6,319 nucleotides of DNA from contig JAQGIJ010000510.1 in the NCBI GenBank assembly GCA_028291285.1, forward strand, positions 1-6,319. Reading direction: 5' to 3'. Source of the DNA: Phenylobacterium sp. (GTDB lineage: Bacteria > Pseudomonadota > Alphaproteobacteria > Caulobacterales > Caulobacteraceae). Below the pieces are notes generated by a model. It was not told the origin of the DNA. It ran no database searches and saw nothing but the letters and a program-made list of their open reading frames with translations. The first letter of the stretch is position 1. The number at the start of each line of letters is the position of its first letter. A program made the translations under genes and the position numbers. Shown piece by piece: positions 1 through 6,188 of this stretch.

Positions 1-630
1 TCGGGCGCGGTGTTCAAGGGGCTGACGCTCGGCATGAACGGCACGCAGCCGCTGCTGTTCGCCGCCAACTTCACGCGCGGCAAGGTCGAGGCCTTCGACA
101 GCAGCTTCAACAAGGTGAAGAGCTTCACCGACCCGCTGCTGGGCCCGCTGTTCGCGCCGTTCAACGTGCAGACCCTGAACGGCCAGCTCTATGTGGCCTA
201 CGCCGTACGGCTGCCCGGCCAGAAGGACGAATTCGCAGCCCCGGGCCTCGGCGCCATCGACGTCTTCGACATGAGTGGCCACCTGGTGCGCCGGCTGAGC
301 ATAGGCGGGCGCCTCGACGCGCCGTGGGGCATGGCCATCGCCCCGGCCAGCTTCGGCAAGTTCGCCGGCGCCCTGCTGGTCGGCAACTTCGGCAATGGGC
401 AGATCAACGCCTATGACCCGCAGACCGGCCGGCACCTGGGCGTGCTGCAGGCCGGCGATGGGAAAGTCGGCATCGACGGGCTGTGGGCGCTGCACACCGG
501 CGCCAACGGCACCATCACCTTCTCCGCCGGGCCGGACGGCGAGAGCCATGGGCTGGTCGGCTCGATCGCGCCGATGGCCAGGGTCTGGGGCGGCGACGAG
601 GTCGCGAGTCTCGCCGAAATGCATCACTGA
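1..630 (+). CDS. TIGR03118 family beta-propeller-like protein (5'-truncated by window edge)
   Basis: The frame is open from base 1 (first codon TCG), so 209 C-terminal residues are visible and the true start lies upstream; the GTG at base 10 is internal. The segment has repeated propeller-blade-like units: 'LLFAANFTRGKVEAFD', then 'GAIDVFDMSGHLVRRL', then 'LLVGNFGNGQINAYDPQTG', ending in 'LWALHTGANGTITFSAGPDG' and 'ESHGLVGSIAP'. This order and the closing 'F-AGP-ESHGL-GSI' motif match what I know of TIGR03118, an uncharacterised family of secreted proteins, some of which carry a PEP-CTERM sorting tail. Here the protein ends about 15 residues after the motif, with no PEP-CTERM signal or C-terminal membrane segment. 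The N-terminus, where an export signal would sit, is not visible. The next gene starts only 9 bases after the stop, so the two are probably co-transcribed. Family assignment is fairly secure; function is unknown. Confidence 0.82.
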   Translation, partial: SGAVFKGLTLGMNGTQPLLFAANFTRGKVEAFDSSFNKVKSFTDPLLGPLFAPFNVQTLNGQLYVAYAVRLPGQKDEFAAPGLGAIDVFDMSGHLVRRLSIGGRLDAPWGMAIAPASFGKFAGALLVGNFGNGQINAYDPQTGRHLGVLQAGDGKVGIDGLWALHTGANGTITFSAGPDGESHGLVGSIAPMARVWGGDEVASLAEMHH

Positions 631-639
631 GGCCGGGCC

Positions 640-1332
640 ATGGCTCCCCGGCCTTCGGGCGCCCGCCGGCTGGCCGCAGCCGGCGGGGGGCTCCTGGCGC
701 TCGCCGCCGGCATGGCGCTGCCATGCCGCGGCGCGGCCGCGCCCCGCGCGCCGGACGCGATCGCCGTGCGCAGCCTCATGGAGACGCGTTACGAGCGGCT
801 GGTCCGCCAGCAGTGGGACCTCTCCTGCGGCGCGGCCGTGGTCGCCACCCTGCTGACCTATCAGCTGGGCGCGCCGGTCAGCGAACGCGAGGCGGCGCTC
901 GGCATGCTGCGCACGGGCGACGGCCGGCTGGTGCGGGCTCGCCTCGGCTTCTCGCTGCTCGACCTGAAGCGGTTCGCCGCCAGCCGGGGCTTCGAGGCCG
1001 CCGGCTACGGCGATCTCACCCTGGACGAGCTGGTGGCGATGGCGCCGGCGGTGGCGCCGATGCGGGTGCGGGGCTTCGGCCATTTCGTCGTGCTGCGCGG
1101 CCGGCTGGGCGACCGGCTGCTGCTCGGCGATCCCGCCTTCGGCAACCGGACCATGGCGGTCGAGGACTTCGTGAAAGCCTGGCCGAGCCACATCGGCTTC
1201 GTGATCTTCCCGCCGGGCCAGCCGCACCCGCCCAACCGCATGGGGATCCCGCGCGAGCTCGCCGCCGCCCCGGCAGGCGCGGCGCTGCGCGGCGCCGAGG
1301 CCGGCCTGCGCCTGGCGGAGCGCGGACGATGA
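640..1332 (+). CDS. Exported C39 family cysteine peptidase, FapD-like
   Basis: The 230-residue product is a stand-alone papain-like C39 peptidase with no ABC-transporter domains. Residues 1-34 look like a signal peptide: Arg-rich start, hydrophobic Leu/Ala stretch at 11-27, and an Ala-rich cleavage region at 31-34. The catalytic set can be read directly: Gln57 (oxyanion hole) six residues before Cys63 in 'QQWDLSCGAA', His148 in 'GFGHFVVLRG', and Asp164 in 'LLLGDPAFGNRTM'. The intervening 'GFSLLDLKRFAASRGF' is typical of the periplasmic FapD-type subgroup, which accompanies functional-amyloid secretion. The family cleaves leader segments, often after double glycine; the substrate here is unknown. 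The ATG at 640 is preceded by a weak GAGG at 629-632 that overlaps the previous stop. The 3' end overlaps the next start as ATGA, implying translational coupling. Family is secure; the Fap-like role is inferred from motif and neighbour. Confidence 0.88.
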   Translation: MAPRPSGARRLAAAGGGLLALAAGMALPCRGAAAPRAPDAIAVRSLMETRYERLVRQQWDLSCGAAVVATLLTYQLGAPVSEREAALGMLRTGDGRLVRARLGFSLLDLKRFAASRGFEAAGYGDLTLDELVAMAPAVAPMRVRGFGHFVVLRGRLGDRLLLGDPAFGNRTMAVEDFVKAWPSHIGFVIFPPGQPHPPNRMGIPRELAAAPAGAALRGAEAGLRLAERGR

Positions 1333-2423
1333 GACCGGCCGCCTGTCTCGCCATCGCGCTCGGCCTCGCCCTGGCCGGCGGCCCGCTCCGGGCGCAGCCC
1401 CTGACCCGGGAGGAGCTCGTCCAGGCGCTCGCCGCGCGCGACCACCAGATCGCCGACCTGGAACAGCGGCTGGCGGCCCTGGAGCGCGCGCGCGCCGCCC
1501 CGCCGATCACCACCCTGCCGCAAGCCTCCGCCGCCCCGCCCGCGGTGCCGGCGACGGCCCAGAGCGACGACGAGGCCGAGCTCGCGGCGCTGTCCCGCAC
1601 CCTGGTCCAGCGCGGCGGCCTGGTGTTGCCGCCCTGGCGCGCGGAGTTCGTCCCCAGCTTCGGCTACGTGAACCGCGAGACCCAGGGCCTGGCGCTCGCC
1701 CCGACGCCGGAGGGCATCCCGACGGTGGCCGACCAGCGGCTGCGCGACGACCAGTTGCGGGCCTCGGCCACCTTCCGCCTCGGCCTGCCCTGGGCGAGCC
1801 AGGCGGAGGTCCGCGTCCCCTACGCCTGGCTGCGCCGTTCCCGTTCGCTCGGCGACGGGACGCAGGCGATCAACGAGGGCTCCGGGCTGGGCGACGTGGA
1901 GGTGACCTTCAGCCATCAGCTGGCGCGCGAGCGCGGCTGGCGGCCGGACCTGGTCGGCGCGGTCTCCTGGCGCTTCGACACCGGCCGCGACCCGTTCCGT
2001 GCCCGCGTGGCCGCCGTCGCGCCGGGGAGCGGGACCCAGGAGTTCGGCGCGCGGCTCACCGCCCTGAAGAGCAGCGACCCGATGGTGTTCTTCACCACCC
2101 TCTCCTACGCCCATGACCTGGCGGCGCAGGAATCGGCTGGCGCCATCCAGTTCGGCGACAGTATCGGCCTCGACCTGGGCGCCGTGCTGTCCGTCAGCCC
2201 GGAGACCTCGCTCACCTTCGGCCTGTCGCAGGCGTTCCGCAGCCGCACCCAGGTGGACCGGATCGCCGTGCCCGGCTCCGACACCGCCGCGGCCAGCCTG
2301 CTGCTGGGCTTCGACCGGGTGCTGACCCCCAACCTGCTCCTGGACCTGTCGCTGGGCGTGGGCCTGACCCGCGACGCGCCGGACTACACCATCCAGCTCT
2401 CCCTGCCGTTCCGCTTCCGCTGA
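1329..2423 (+). CDS. Outer-membrane beta-barrel protein with N-terminal coiled coil, FapF-like
   Basis: The 364-residue product starts with a signal peptide (residues 1-22, cleavage probably after 'PLRA'). A short coiled coil follows at about 25-57, with regular Leu/Ile spacing in 'LTREELVQALAARDHQIADL' and onwards. Next come a Pro/Ala linker at 58-80 and a helix plus entry motif, 'ALSRTLVQRGGLVLPPWRAE', at about 88-107. The rest, to residue 364, alternates polar and hydrophobic strands and ends 'YTIQLSLPFRFR', as a transmembrane barrel would. This order (signal, coiled coil, linker, plug-like helix, barrel) is that of FapF, the trimeric outer-membrane pore that exports Fap amyloid subunits in Pseudomonas. 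The start at 1329 overlaps the peptidase stop by 4 bases. The open frame runs far upstream of 1329, but that part is only a shadow of the peptidase gene. A general transporter-type barrel is the alternative; the coiled coil and the paired C39 peptidase favour a FapF-like role. Confidence 0.82.
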   Translation: MRPAACLAIALGLALAGGPLRAQPLTREELVQALAARDHQIADLEQRLAALERARAAPPITTLPQASAAPPAVPATAQSDDEAELAALSRTLVQRGGLVLPPWRAEFVPSFGYVNRETQGLALAPTPEGIPTVADQRLRDDQLRASATFRLGLPWASQAEVRVPYAWLRRSRSLGDGTQAINEGSGLGDVEVTFSHQLARERGWRPDLVGAVSWRFDTGRDPFRARVAAVAPGSGTQEFGARLTALKSSDPMVFFTTLSYAHDLAAQESAGAIQFGDSIGLDLGAVLSVSPETSLTFGLSQAFRSRTQVDRIAVPGSDTAAASLLLGFDRVLTPNLLLDLSLGVGLTRDAPDYTIQLSLPFRFR

Positions 2424-2432
2424 CCCGGCGCC

Positions 2433-2663
2433 TCAGCGGTGATCACCGCTGTCGCCGAAGAAATGCGGCCGGCGGGTGAAGTGGAAGGCGGCGGTGTCCA
2501 GCGCGTCGAGCGCAATGGCGATCGCGTGGTAGTCCCGGCCGAACGGCTTGCAGCAGCGCTGCAGGACCCGCAGCTGCGCCGCATAGGGCCTCAGCTTCTC
2601 GAACTCCTGCACCGGATCGGGAAGCCCGACATAGGTTTGACGCACCATCGAAAACGCCCGCAC
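2433..2663 (-). CDS. Small conserved-looking hypothetical protein with vicinal cysteines
   Basis: I do not recognise a named domain. The product is 76 residues from the GTG at 2663 or 71 from the ATG at 2648; neither has a clear Shine-Dalgarno, so the start is open. Counted from the ATG, it is soluble with no signal or membrane segment, and has the central 'LRVLQRCCKPFGRDYHAIAI' with adjacent cysteines, then 'ALDALDTAAFHFTRRPHFFG'. The His, Cys and aromatic content would suit metal binding or a redox role, but this is only a suggestion. Third codon positions on this strand are strongly G/C, unlike the opposite-strand frame over the same bases, which supports this as the coding strand. The stop lies 9 bases from the stop of the convergent barrel gene. 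It follows the 135-residue gene on the same strand after a 99-base gap and could be in one transcript with it. Confidence 0.68.
   Translation of the reverse strand: MRAFSMVRQTYVGLPDPVQEFEKLRPYAAQLRVLQRCCKPFGRDYHAIAIALDALDTAAFHFTRRPHFFGDSGDHR
2434..2451. terminator. Perfect 18-base palindrome between convergent genes, possible bidirectional terminator
   Basis: CAGCGGTGATCACCGCTG is its own reverse complement. As RNA it could fold into a 7-bp stem with a GATC loop on either strand. It starts 11 bases after the barrel gene stop (2423) and covers the last codons of the opposing small gene. No U-tract follows on either side, so intrinsic termination is uncertain. It could instead be a protein-binding site or chance. 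Confidence 0.35.
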
Positions 2664-2762
2664 TGAACCAAGGAAGCCCGGAACATATCAGGAACGAGAT
2701 GACCCAACGACTCCACCGCGGTTGCACTCGCGTGCGATCAACGCCTGGGCGCGAACTGCGCG

Positions 2763-3170
2763 CTAGTGGCGGGCCGCGGGCGGGCCGGCGGGGATCGGCG
2801 AGGGCGCGGTCACGCCGACGGCCTTGAGCAAGGCCTGGGCCAGCTCCCGCGCCTGATCGCGCGAGAAGTTGAAGGCGAGCGCGCCGCCGGCCTTCGGCGC
2901 CAGCCCCACGACCACCGCCTCGCCCGCGGTCACGCCCACGCGCCAATCCGCCACAGGGATGGTCGGATGCTCCGCCTCGCCCGCCGCCGGCAGGGCCTGC
3001 CCCGCGAGCCCGACGCAGACGCTCAGCAGCGACATCAGCTCCGCCGCCGGCAGCAACAGGGTGACCGGACCGGCCTCGCCGTCGAACGCCAGAAGGGCCG
3101 CCTTCCTCTCGTCGTCGAGGAGGCCGCCAGCCACACAGATTACGGAAAATGCGTCGGACGATTCGGACAC
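2763..3170 (-). CDS. Hypothetical protein, 135 residues, cytosolic
   Basis: Not recognised. The start is a GTG at 3170, supported by AGAGG five bases upstream (3176-3180 on the minus strand). There is no signal peptide. The protein alternates hydrophobic strand-like and helix-like stretches: 'FSVICVAGGLL', then 'GPVTLLLPAAELMSLLSVCV', then 'WRVGVTAGEAVVVGLAP', and finally 'LAFNFSRDQARELAQALLKA', a strand followed by an amphipathic helix. It ends in a Pro/Ala-rich tail. This resembles a compact alpha/beta protein in which ligand- or dimer-forming helices follow beta hairpins, but no catalytic motif is visible. It is divergent from the crotonase gene, with a shared 172-base intergenic region, and lies upstream of the small gene ending at 2433. 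Codon use matches the neighbouring genes. It is probably a real, narrowly distributed gene. Confidence 0.72.
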   Translation of the reverse strand: MSESSDAFSVICVAGGLLDDERKAALLAFDGEAGPVTLLLPAAELMSLLSVCVGLAGQALPAAGEAEHPTIPVADWRVGVTAGEAVVVGLAPKAGGALAFNFSRDQARELAQALLKAVGVTAPSPIPAGPPAARH

Positions 3171-3342
3171 GGACGCCTCTCAATCGCCGCCAGCATGGCC
3201 GATCCGACCGCCCACGTCTGCCAACCGCCCCGCGCTGCGACGCGGTGCTCAACCGGCGGTAATCCATCCTCGGTCGCCAAGGGCCCGGGGGTCCGCCTTG
3301 CCAGCCCGCCCGGCCTTCGCCCAAATGAGACGCGGAGGCCCG
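3171..3342. promoter_or_regulatory. Divergent intergenic region expected to hold two promoters
   Basis: This 172-base gap separates the divergent 135-residue gene and the crotonase gene, so both promoters should lie here unless transcription enters from further away. The two ribosome-binding sites are visible: AGAGG on the minus strand (3176-3180) and GGAGG on the plus strand (3334-3338). I found no convincing -35/-10 pair. TTGCCA at 3298 with CCAAAT at 3321 has suitable spacing, but a poor -10 that lies too close to the start codon. No strong operator-like inverted repeat was seen. Confidence 0.3.
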
Positions 3343-4143
3343 ATGCGCGAAGACACACCTGTACGGCTGGCGGTGGACCACGGCCTGGCGCGAATCACCC
3401 TGGCGAGGCCGCAGGCCGGCAACGCCATCGACCCGGCGCTCTGCCGCGCGCTGCGCCGGGCGGCGGAGGCCTGCGCCGCCGACGGCTCGGTGCGCGCCGT
3501 GCTGCTGGCGGCGGAAGGCCGCGCCTTCTGCGTCGGCGGCGACCTGGCGGCCTTCGAGGCGGCCGGTCCCGGCCGGCCGCAGATGCTCACCGGCCTCGCC
3601 GAGGACCTTCACGCGGCCGAGCAGGCGCTTCGCGGGATCGACGCGCCGGTGGTCTGCGCGGTGCAGGGTGCTGCGGCCGGCGCCGGCTTCAGCCTGGCCA
3701 TCGGCGCGGACCTCGTGCTGGCGTCGGACAGCGCGAGCTTCACCCTCGCCTACACCGCCATCGGCCTGTCGCCGGACGGCGGCGCCACCTATCTGCTGCC
3801 CAGGCTGGTCGGCCTGCGCCGCGCCCAGGAGCTGATCCTGACCAACCGCCGGCTGACCGCCGCCGAGGCGCTCGACTGGGGCCTGGTGACCGAGGTCGTC
3901 CCGCAAGCCGAGCTCGCCGCCCGGGCAGAGGCGCTGGCGCAACGTCTGGCGGCGGGGCCGACGCGCGCCTTCGGCGCCGCCAAGCGGCTGCTGGCCGACA
4001 GCTACGGCCGCGACTTCCGCAGCCAGGTCGACGAGGAAGCGCGGTGTATCGCGGGCCTTTCCGGCGAGGCCGACGCCGCCGAGGGCATCGCCGCGTTCCG
4101 CGCCAAGCGGGCGCCAGCGTTCACCGGCCGGGCGGGGGGCTGA
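3343..4143 (+). CDS. Enoyl-CoA hydratase/isomerase family protein, PaaG-like
   Basis: The 266-residue cytosolic crotonase-fold protein has the usual family length. Landmarks are 'AFCVGGDLAAF' at 61-71 (CoA/oxyanion region), 'VQGAAAGAGFSLAIGADLVL' at 107-126 (second oxyanion loop), and 'IGLSPDGGATYLLPRLVG' at 140-157. At the two places where hydratases carry catalytic glutamates, this protein has Ser117 and Tyr137. It has Asp145 in 'SPDGG', which aligns with the catalytic Asp of PaaG-type isomerases (phenylacetate pathway ring-opening isomerase, delta3-delta2 enoyl-CoA isomerase). An isomerase activity is therefore more likely than hydration. No other phenylacetate genes are visible, so the substrate is open. 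The ATG at 3343 is chosen because GGAGG at 3334-3338 precedes it by four bases; the in-frame ATG at 3325 would place that site inside the gene. Superfamily is secure; exact reaction is inferred. Confidence 0.9.
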   Translation: MREDTPVRLAVDHGLARITLARPQAGNAIDPALCRALRRAAEACAADGSVRAVLLAAEGRAFCVGGDLAAFEAAGPGRPQMLTGLAEDLHAAEQALRGIDAPVVCAVQGAAAGAGFSLAIGADLVLASDSASFTLAYTAIGLSPDGGATYLLPRLVGLRRAQELILTNRRLTAAEALDWGLVTEVVPQAELAARAEALAQRLAAGPTRAFGAAKRLLADSYGRDFRSQVDEEARCIAGLSGEADAAEGIAAFRAKRAPAFTGRAGG

Positions 4144-4184
4144 GCCCCTAGCCTTTCCAGGCCTGGCGATGTTAGGTCCGCCAC

Positions 4185-4670
4185 ATGCCTTCCGCTCCCC
4201 GTCTCCGCCTCGCCGCGGCCGCCCTCCTGGTGACCGCCAGCGCGCTCTCCGGCTGCGTGACCCCGAAAGCCAAGCCTAAGATCAGCCAGGCCGTGCTGGA
4301 CGCCCGAGCGCACCGCGACGCGCCCGCCACGCCCGCCTGCCCGCAGACACCCCTCGCCGAGATCCCGCCGGTCATGGTGGGTTACGCCTTCAACGACGCC
4401 GCCCTGCCCGACGTCACCGGCCAACCGCTGGCCGAGGCGGCCCGCTGGCTCGCCTGCCATCCGGCGACCGCCGTGGCGATCAAGCCGGACGCCGACAGCC
4501 ACGGGACCCCGGCCGAGCAGGACGCCTTGGCGAGGGCTCGCGCCGAGGCCGTGCAGGCGTATCTCGCCAGCCAGGGCGTCACGGGCGATCGCGTCCGCCT
4601 GCTGGCCCGCGGCGCCCCCGAGCCCGCCGGCGACCATCTCGTGATCCGCGCCGAAGGGCGGCGGTGGTAA
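4185..4670 (+). CDS. OmpA-family lipoprotein
   Basis: The 161-residue product has a lipoprotein signal peptide: Arg-rich start, hydrophobic 'LAAAALLVTASA', and lipobox 'LSGC' with Cys24 as the lipidated residue. A Lys/Pro/Ala linker leads to a C-terminal OmpA-like domain (about 62-157). That domain aligns as 'KPDADSHGTPAEQDALARAR', then 'AEAVQAYLASQGV', against the usual G-H-T-D-S-x-G ... L-S-x-R-R-A motif. Asp104 and Arg119 occupy the positions that bind the diaminopimelate of peptidoglycan. The domain is shorter than usual and departs from the consensus 'GHTD'. Cys52 and Cys91 could form a periplasmic disulfide. The likely place is the outer membrane, tethered to the cell wall, but peptidoglycan binding is inferred. 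The gene follows the crotonase stop by 41 bases; the ribosome-binding site is weak (TTAGGT, 4172-4177). A hairpin follows the stop. Confidence 0.78.
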   Translation: MPSAPRLRLAAAALLVTASALSGCVTPKAKPKISQAVLDARAHRDAPATPACPQTPLAEIPPVMVGYAFNDAALPDVTGQPLAEAARWLACHPATAVAIKPDADSHGTPAEQDALARARAEAVQAYLASQGVTGDRVRLLARGAPEPAGDHLVIRAEGRRW

Positions 4671-4677
4671 GCTTCCC

Positions 4678-4704
4678 GCGCGGCCCGGGGGAACCCGGCC
4701 GCGC
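4678..4704 (+). terminator. GC-rich hairpin after the lipoprotein gene, putative terminator
   Basis: Bases 4678-4685 (GCGCGGCC) and 4687-4689 (GGG) pair with 4694-4704 (CCCGGCCGCGC), giving 11 base pairs with one bulged C at 4686 and a GGAA loop at 4690-4693. It starts 8 bases after the lipoprotein stop and lies 35 bases before the next start. There is no U-tract, so it may act as a weak terminator, an mRNA 3'-end stabiliser, or both. Confidence 0.45.
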
Positions 4705-4739
4705 ACCGGCGGTTCGAGACTTGCGAAAGGGGTCCCGCC

Positions 4740-6182
4740 ATGGATGAGCCTGTTGCGCACGAACGCGACATCTCCAGCTCGCGTGAGCCGTCCCGCTCCG
4801 GAGGCGAGCGGCCGCGGTTCACCGCGGTCGACCCGGCGACGGGCCAGCCCGGGCGGTCCTACGAGGGCCACACGCCCCGGGAGGCGCACGCCATCGCCGC
4901 GCGGGCCCGCACCGCCTTCGAGAGCTGGCGGCGGACCGACTTCGCCCACCGCTCGGCCCTGATGCGCAAGGCCGCCGAGGTGCTGCGGCGGCGCGCCGAC
5001 GAGTTCGCCGAGCTGATGACCGCGGAGATGGGCAAGACCCGCACCGAGGGCCTGGCCGAGGTCGAGAAGTGCGCCTTCAACTGCGACCACTTCGCCGGAC
5101 ACGCCGAGACCTACCTTGCCCGGCGGCCGGTGGACCTGGGCGGCCCCAAGGCTTTCGTCACCTACAATCCGCTGGGGGTGATCCTGGCGATCATGCCCTG
5201 GAATTTCCCCTTCTGGCAGGTCTTCCGCTTCGCCGCGCCGACGCTGATGGCCGGCGATGCGGCGGTCCTCAAGCATGCCTCCAGCGTCCCCGGCTGCGCG
5301 CTGGCCATCGAGGAGGTGTTCCGCGAGGCGGGCTTCCCGGCCGACCTGTTCCGCACCGCGCTCATTCCCAGCCGGGACGTGCGCGCCCTGATCGAGGACC
5401 CGAACATCGCCGCCGTCACCATCACCGGCAGCGTCGCGGCCGGGCGCGAGGTGGCCAGCGCCGCGGGCGGGGTGCTGAAGAAGGTGGTCCTCGAGCTCGG
5501 CGGCTCCGACGCCTATCTCGTGCTGGAGGACGCCGACATCGACAAAGCCGCCCAGGTCTGCGCCGCCGCGCGGATGGTCAACGGCGGCCAGAGCTGCATC
5601 GCCGGCAAGCGCTTCATCGTCGTGAGGGCCGTTCGCGAGGCCTTCGAGCGCGCCCTGGCCGAGAAGATGTCGGCCTATCAGATGGCTGACCCGCGCGACC
5701 CGGCCACCAAGCTCGGGCCGATGACCAGCGTCCACGCCCGCGACGACATCCACGACCAGGTGCAGAAAAGCCTGAGGCAGGGCGCCAAGCTGCTGTGCGG
5801 CGGCGTGGTCCCGGACAAGCCCGGCGCCTGGTATCCCGCCACCGTGCTGACCAACGTCCGCCCGGGCCAGCCGGCCTATGACGAGGAGGTCTTCGGGCCC
5901 GTGGCGGCGGTGATCGAGGCGCCGGACGAGGCGGAGGCGATCCGCATCGCCAACGCCTCGGAGTTCGGCCTGGGCTCCGGCGTCCTGACCGGCGACCTGG
6001 CGCGCGGCGAGCGCATCACCGCCGACGAGCTCGAAGCCGGCATGAGCTTCGTCAACGCCAACGTCCGCTCCGACCCGCGCCTGCCCTTCGGCGGGGTCAA
6101 GCACTCCGGCCACGGCCGCGAATGCTCGGACTTCGGCATCCACGAGTTCGTCAACATCAAGAGCGTGCTGGTCCAGGCCTGA
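4740..6182 (+). CDS. NAD(P)-dependent succinate-semialdehyde dehydrogenase, Sad/YneI-like aldehyde dehydrogenase
   Basis: The 480-residue enzyme oxidises an aldehyde, most likely succinic semialdehyde to succinate (GABA / 4-hydroxybutyrate catabolism), in the cytosol. Active-site features read directly: Asn155 in 'IMPWNFPFWQVFRFAAPTLM', Lys178 in 'VLKHASSVPGCA', the Rossmann-like 'TITGSVAAGREVA', general base Glu252 in 'VLELGGSDAYLVLEDADID', and nucleophile Cys286 in 'NGGQSCIAGKRF'. The Glu-Cys spacing of 34 is normal, and 'EEVFGPVAAV' and 'LPFGGVKHSGHGRE' complete the fold. The text around Asn155, Lys178 and the C-terminus resembles E. coli Sad/YneI and GabD1-type enzymes more than classic GabD. 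The first 22 or so residues are a polar Ser/Arg/Glu extension beyond the usual start. No later in-frame start lies before the conserved region, and AAAGGGG at 4726-4732 supports the ATG at 4740. The paired dehydrogenase gene follows 38 bases downstream. Substrate is inferred from similarity. Confidence 0.92.
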   Translation: MDEPVAHERDISSSREPSRSGGERPRFTAVDPATGQPGRSYEGHTPREAHAIAARARTAFESWRRTDFAHRSALMRKAAEVLRRRADEFAELMTAEMGKTRTEGLAEVEKCAFNCDHFAGHAETYLARRPVDLGGPKAFVTYNPLGVILAIMPWNFPFWQVFRFAAPTLMAGDAAVLKHASSVPGCALAIEEVFREAGFPADLFRTALIPSRDVRALIEDPNIAAVTITGSVAAGREVASAAGGVLKKVVLELGGSDAYLVLEDADIDKAAQVCAAARMVNGGQSCIAGKRFIVVRAVREAFERALAEKMSAYQMADPRDPATKLGPMTSVHARDDIHDQVQKSLRQGAKLLCGGVVPDKPGAWYPATVLTNVRPGQPAYDEEVFGPVAAVIEAPDEAEAIRIANASEFGLGSGVLTGDLARGERITADELEAGMSFVNANVRSDPRLPFGGVKHSGHGRECSDFGIHEFVNIKSVLVQA

Positions 6183-6188
6183 ACGCCT

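Noticed and set aside
717..729. Cys29 of the peptidase as a lipoprotein lipidation site
   Set aside because: The residues before it are A-L-P, and Pro just before Cys does not fit a lipobox; ordinary signal peptidase cleavage further on is more likely.
483..1328. In-frame upstream extension of the barrel gene, giving a 646-residue protein
   Set aside because: The extension is Arg/Ala/Gly low-complexity sequence overlapping the C39 peptidase in another frame. A clean signal peptide begins at the ATG at 1329, which fixes the real start.
2439..2666. Plus-strand 75-codon frame opposite the small minus-strand gene
   Set aside because: Its third codon positions are less GC-biased than those of the minus-strand frame, and the minus-strand product has more protein-like composition.
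3298..3326. TTGCCA with 17-base spacing to CCAAAT as a promoter for the crotonase gene
   Set aside because: The -10 matches the consensus at only three positions and would start transcription at or inside the ribosome-binding site.
2869..3342. In-frame upstream extension of the crotonase, giving 424 residues
   Set aside because: It is antisense to the 135-residue gene, has no domain, and the Shine-Dalgarno at 3334-3338 with the ATG at 3343 gives the normal family length.
4157..4166. CCAGGCCTGG palindrome after the crotonase gene as a terminator
   Set aside because: Ten bases with almost no loop and no U-tract are common by chance at this GC content.
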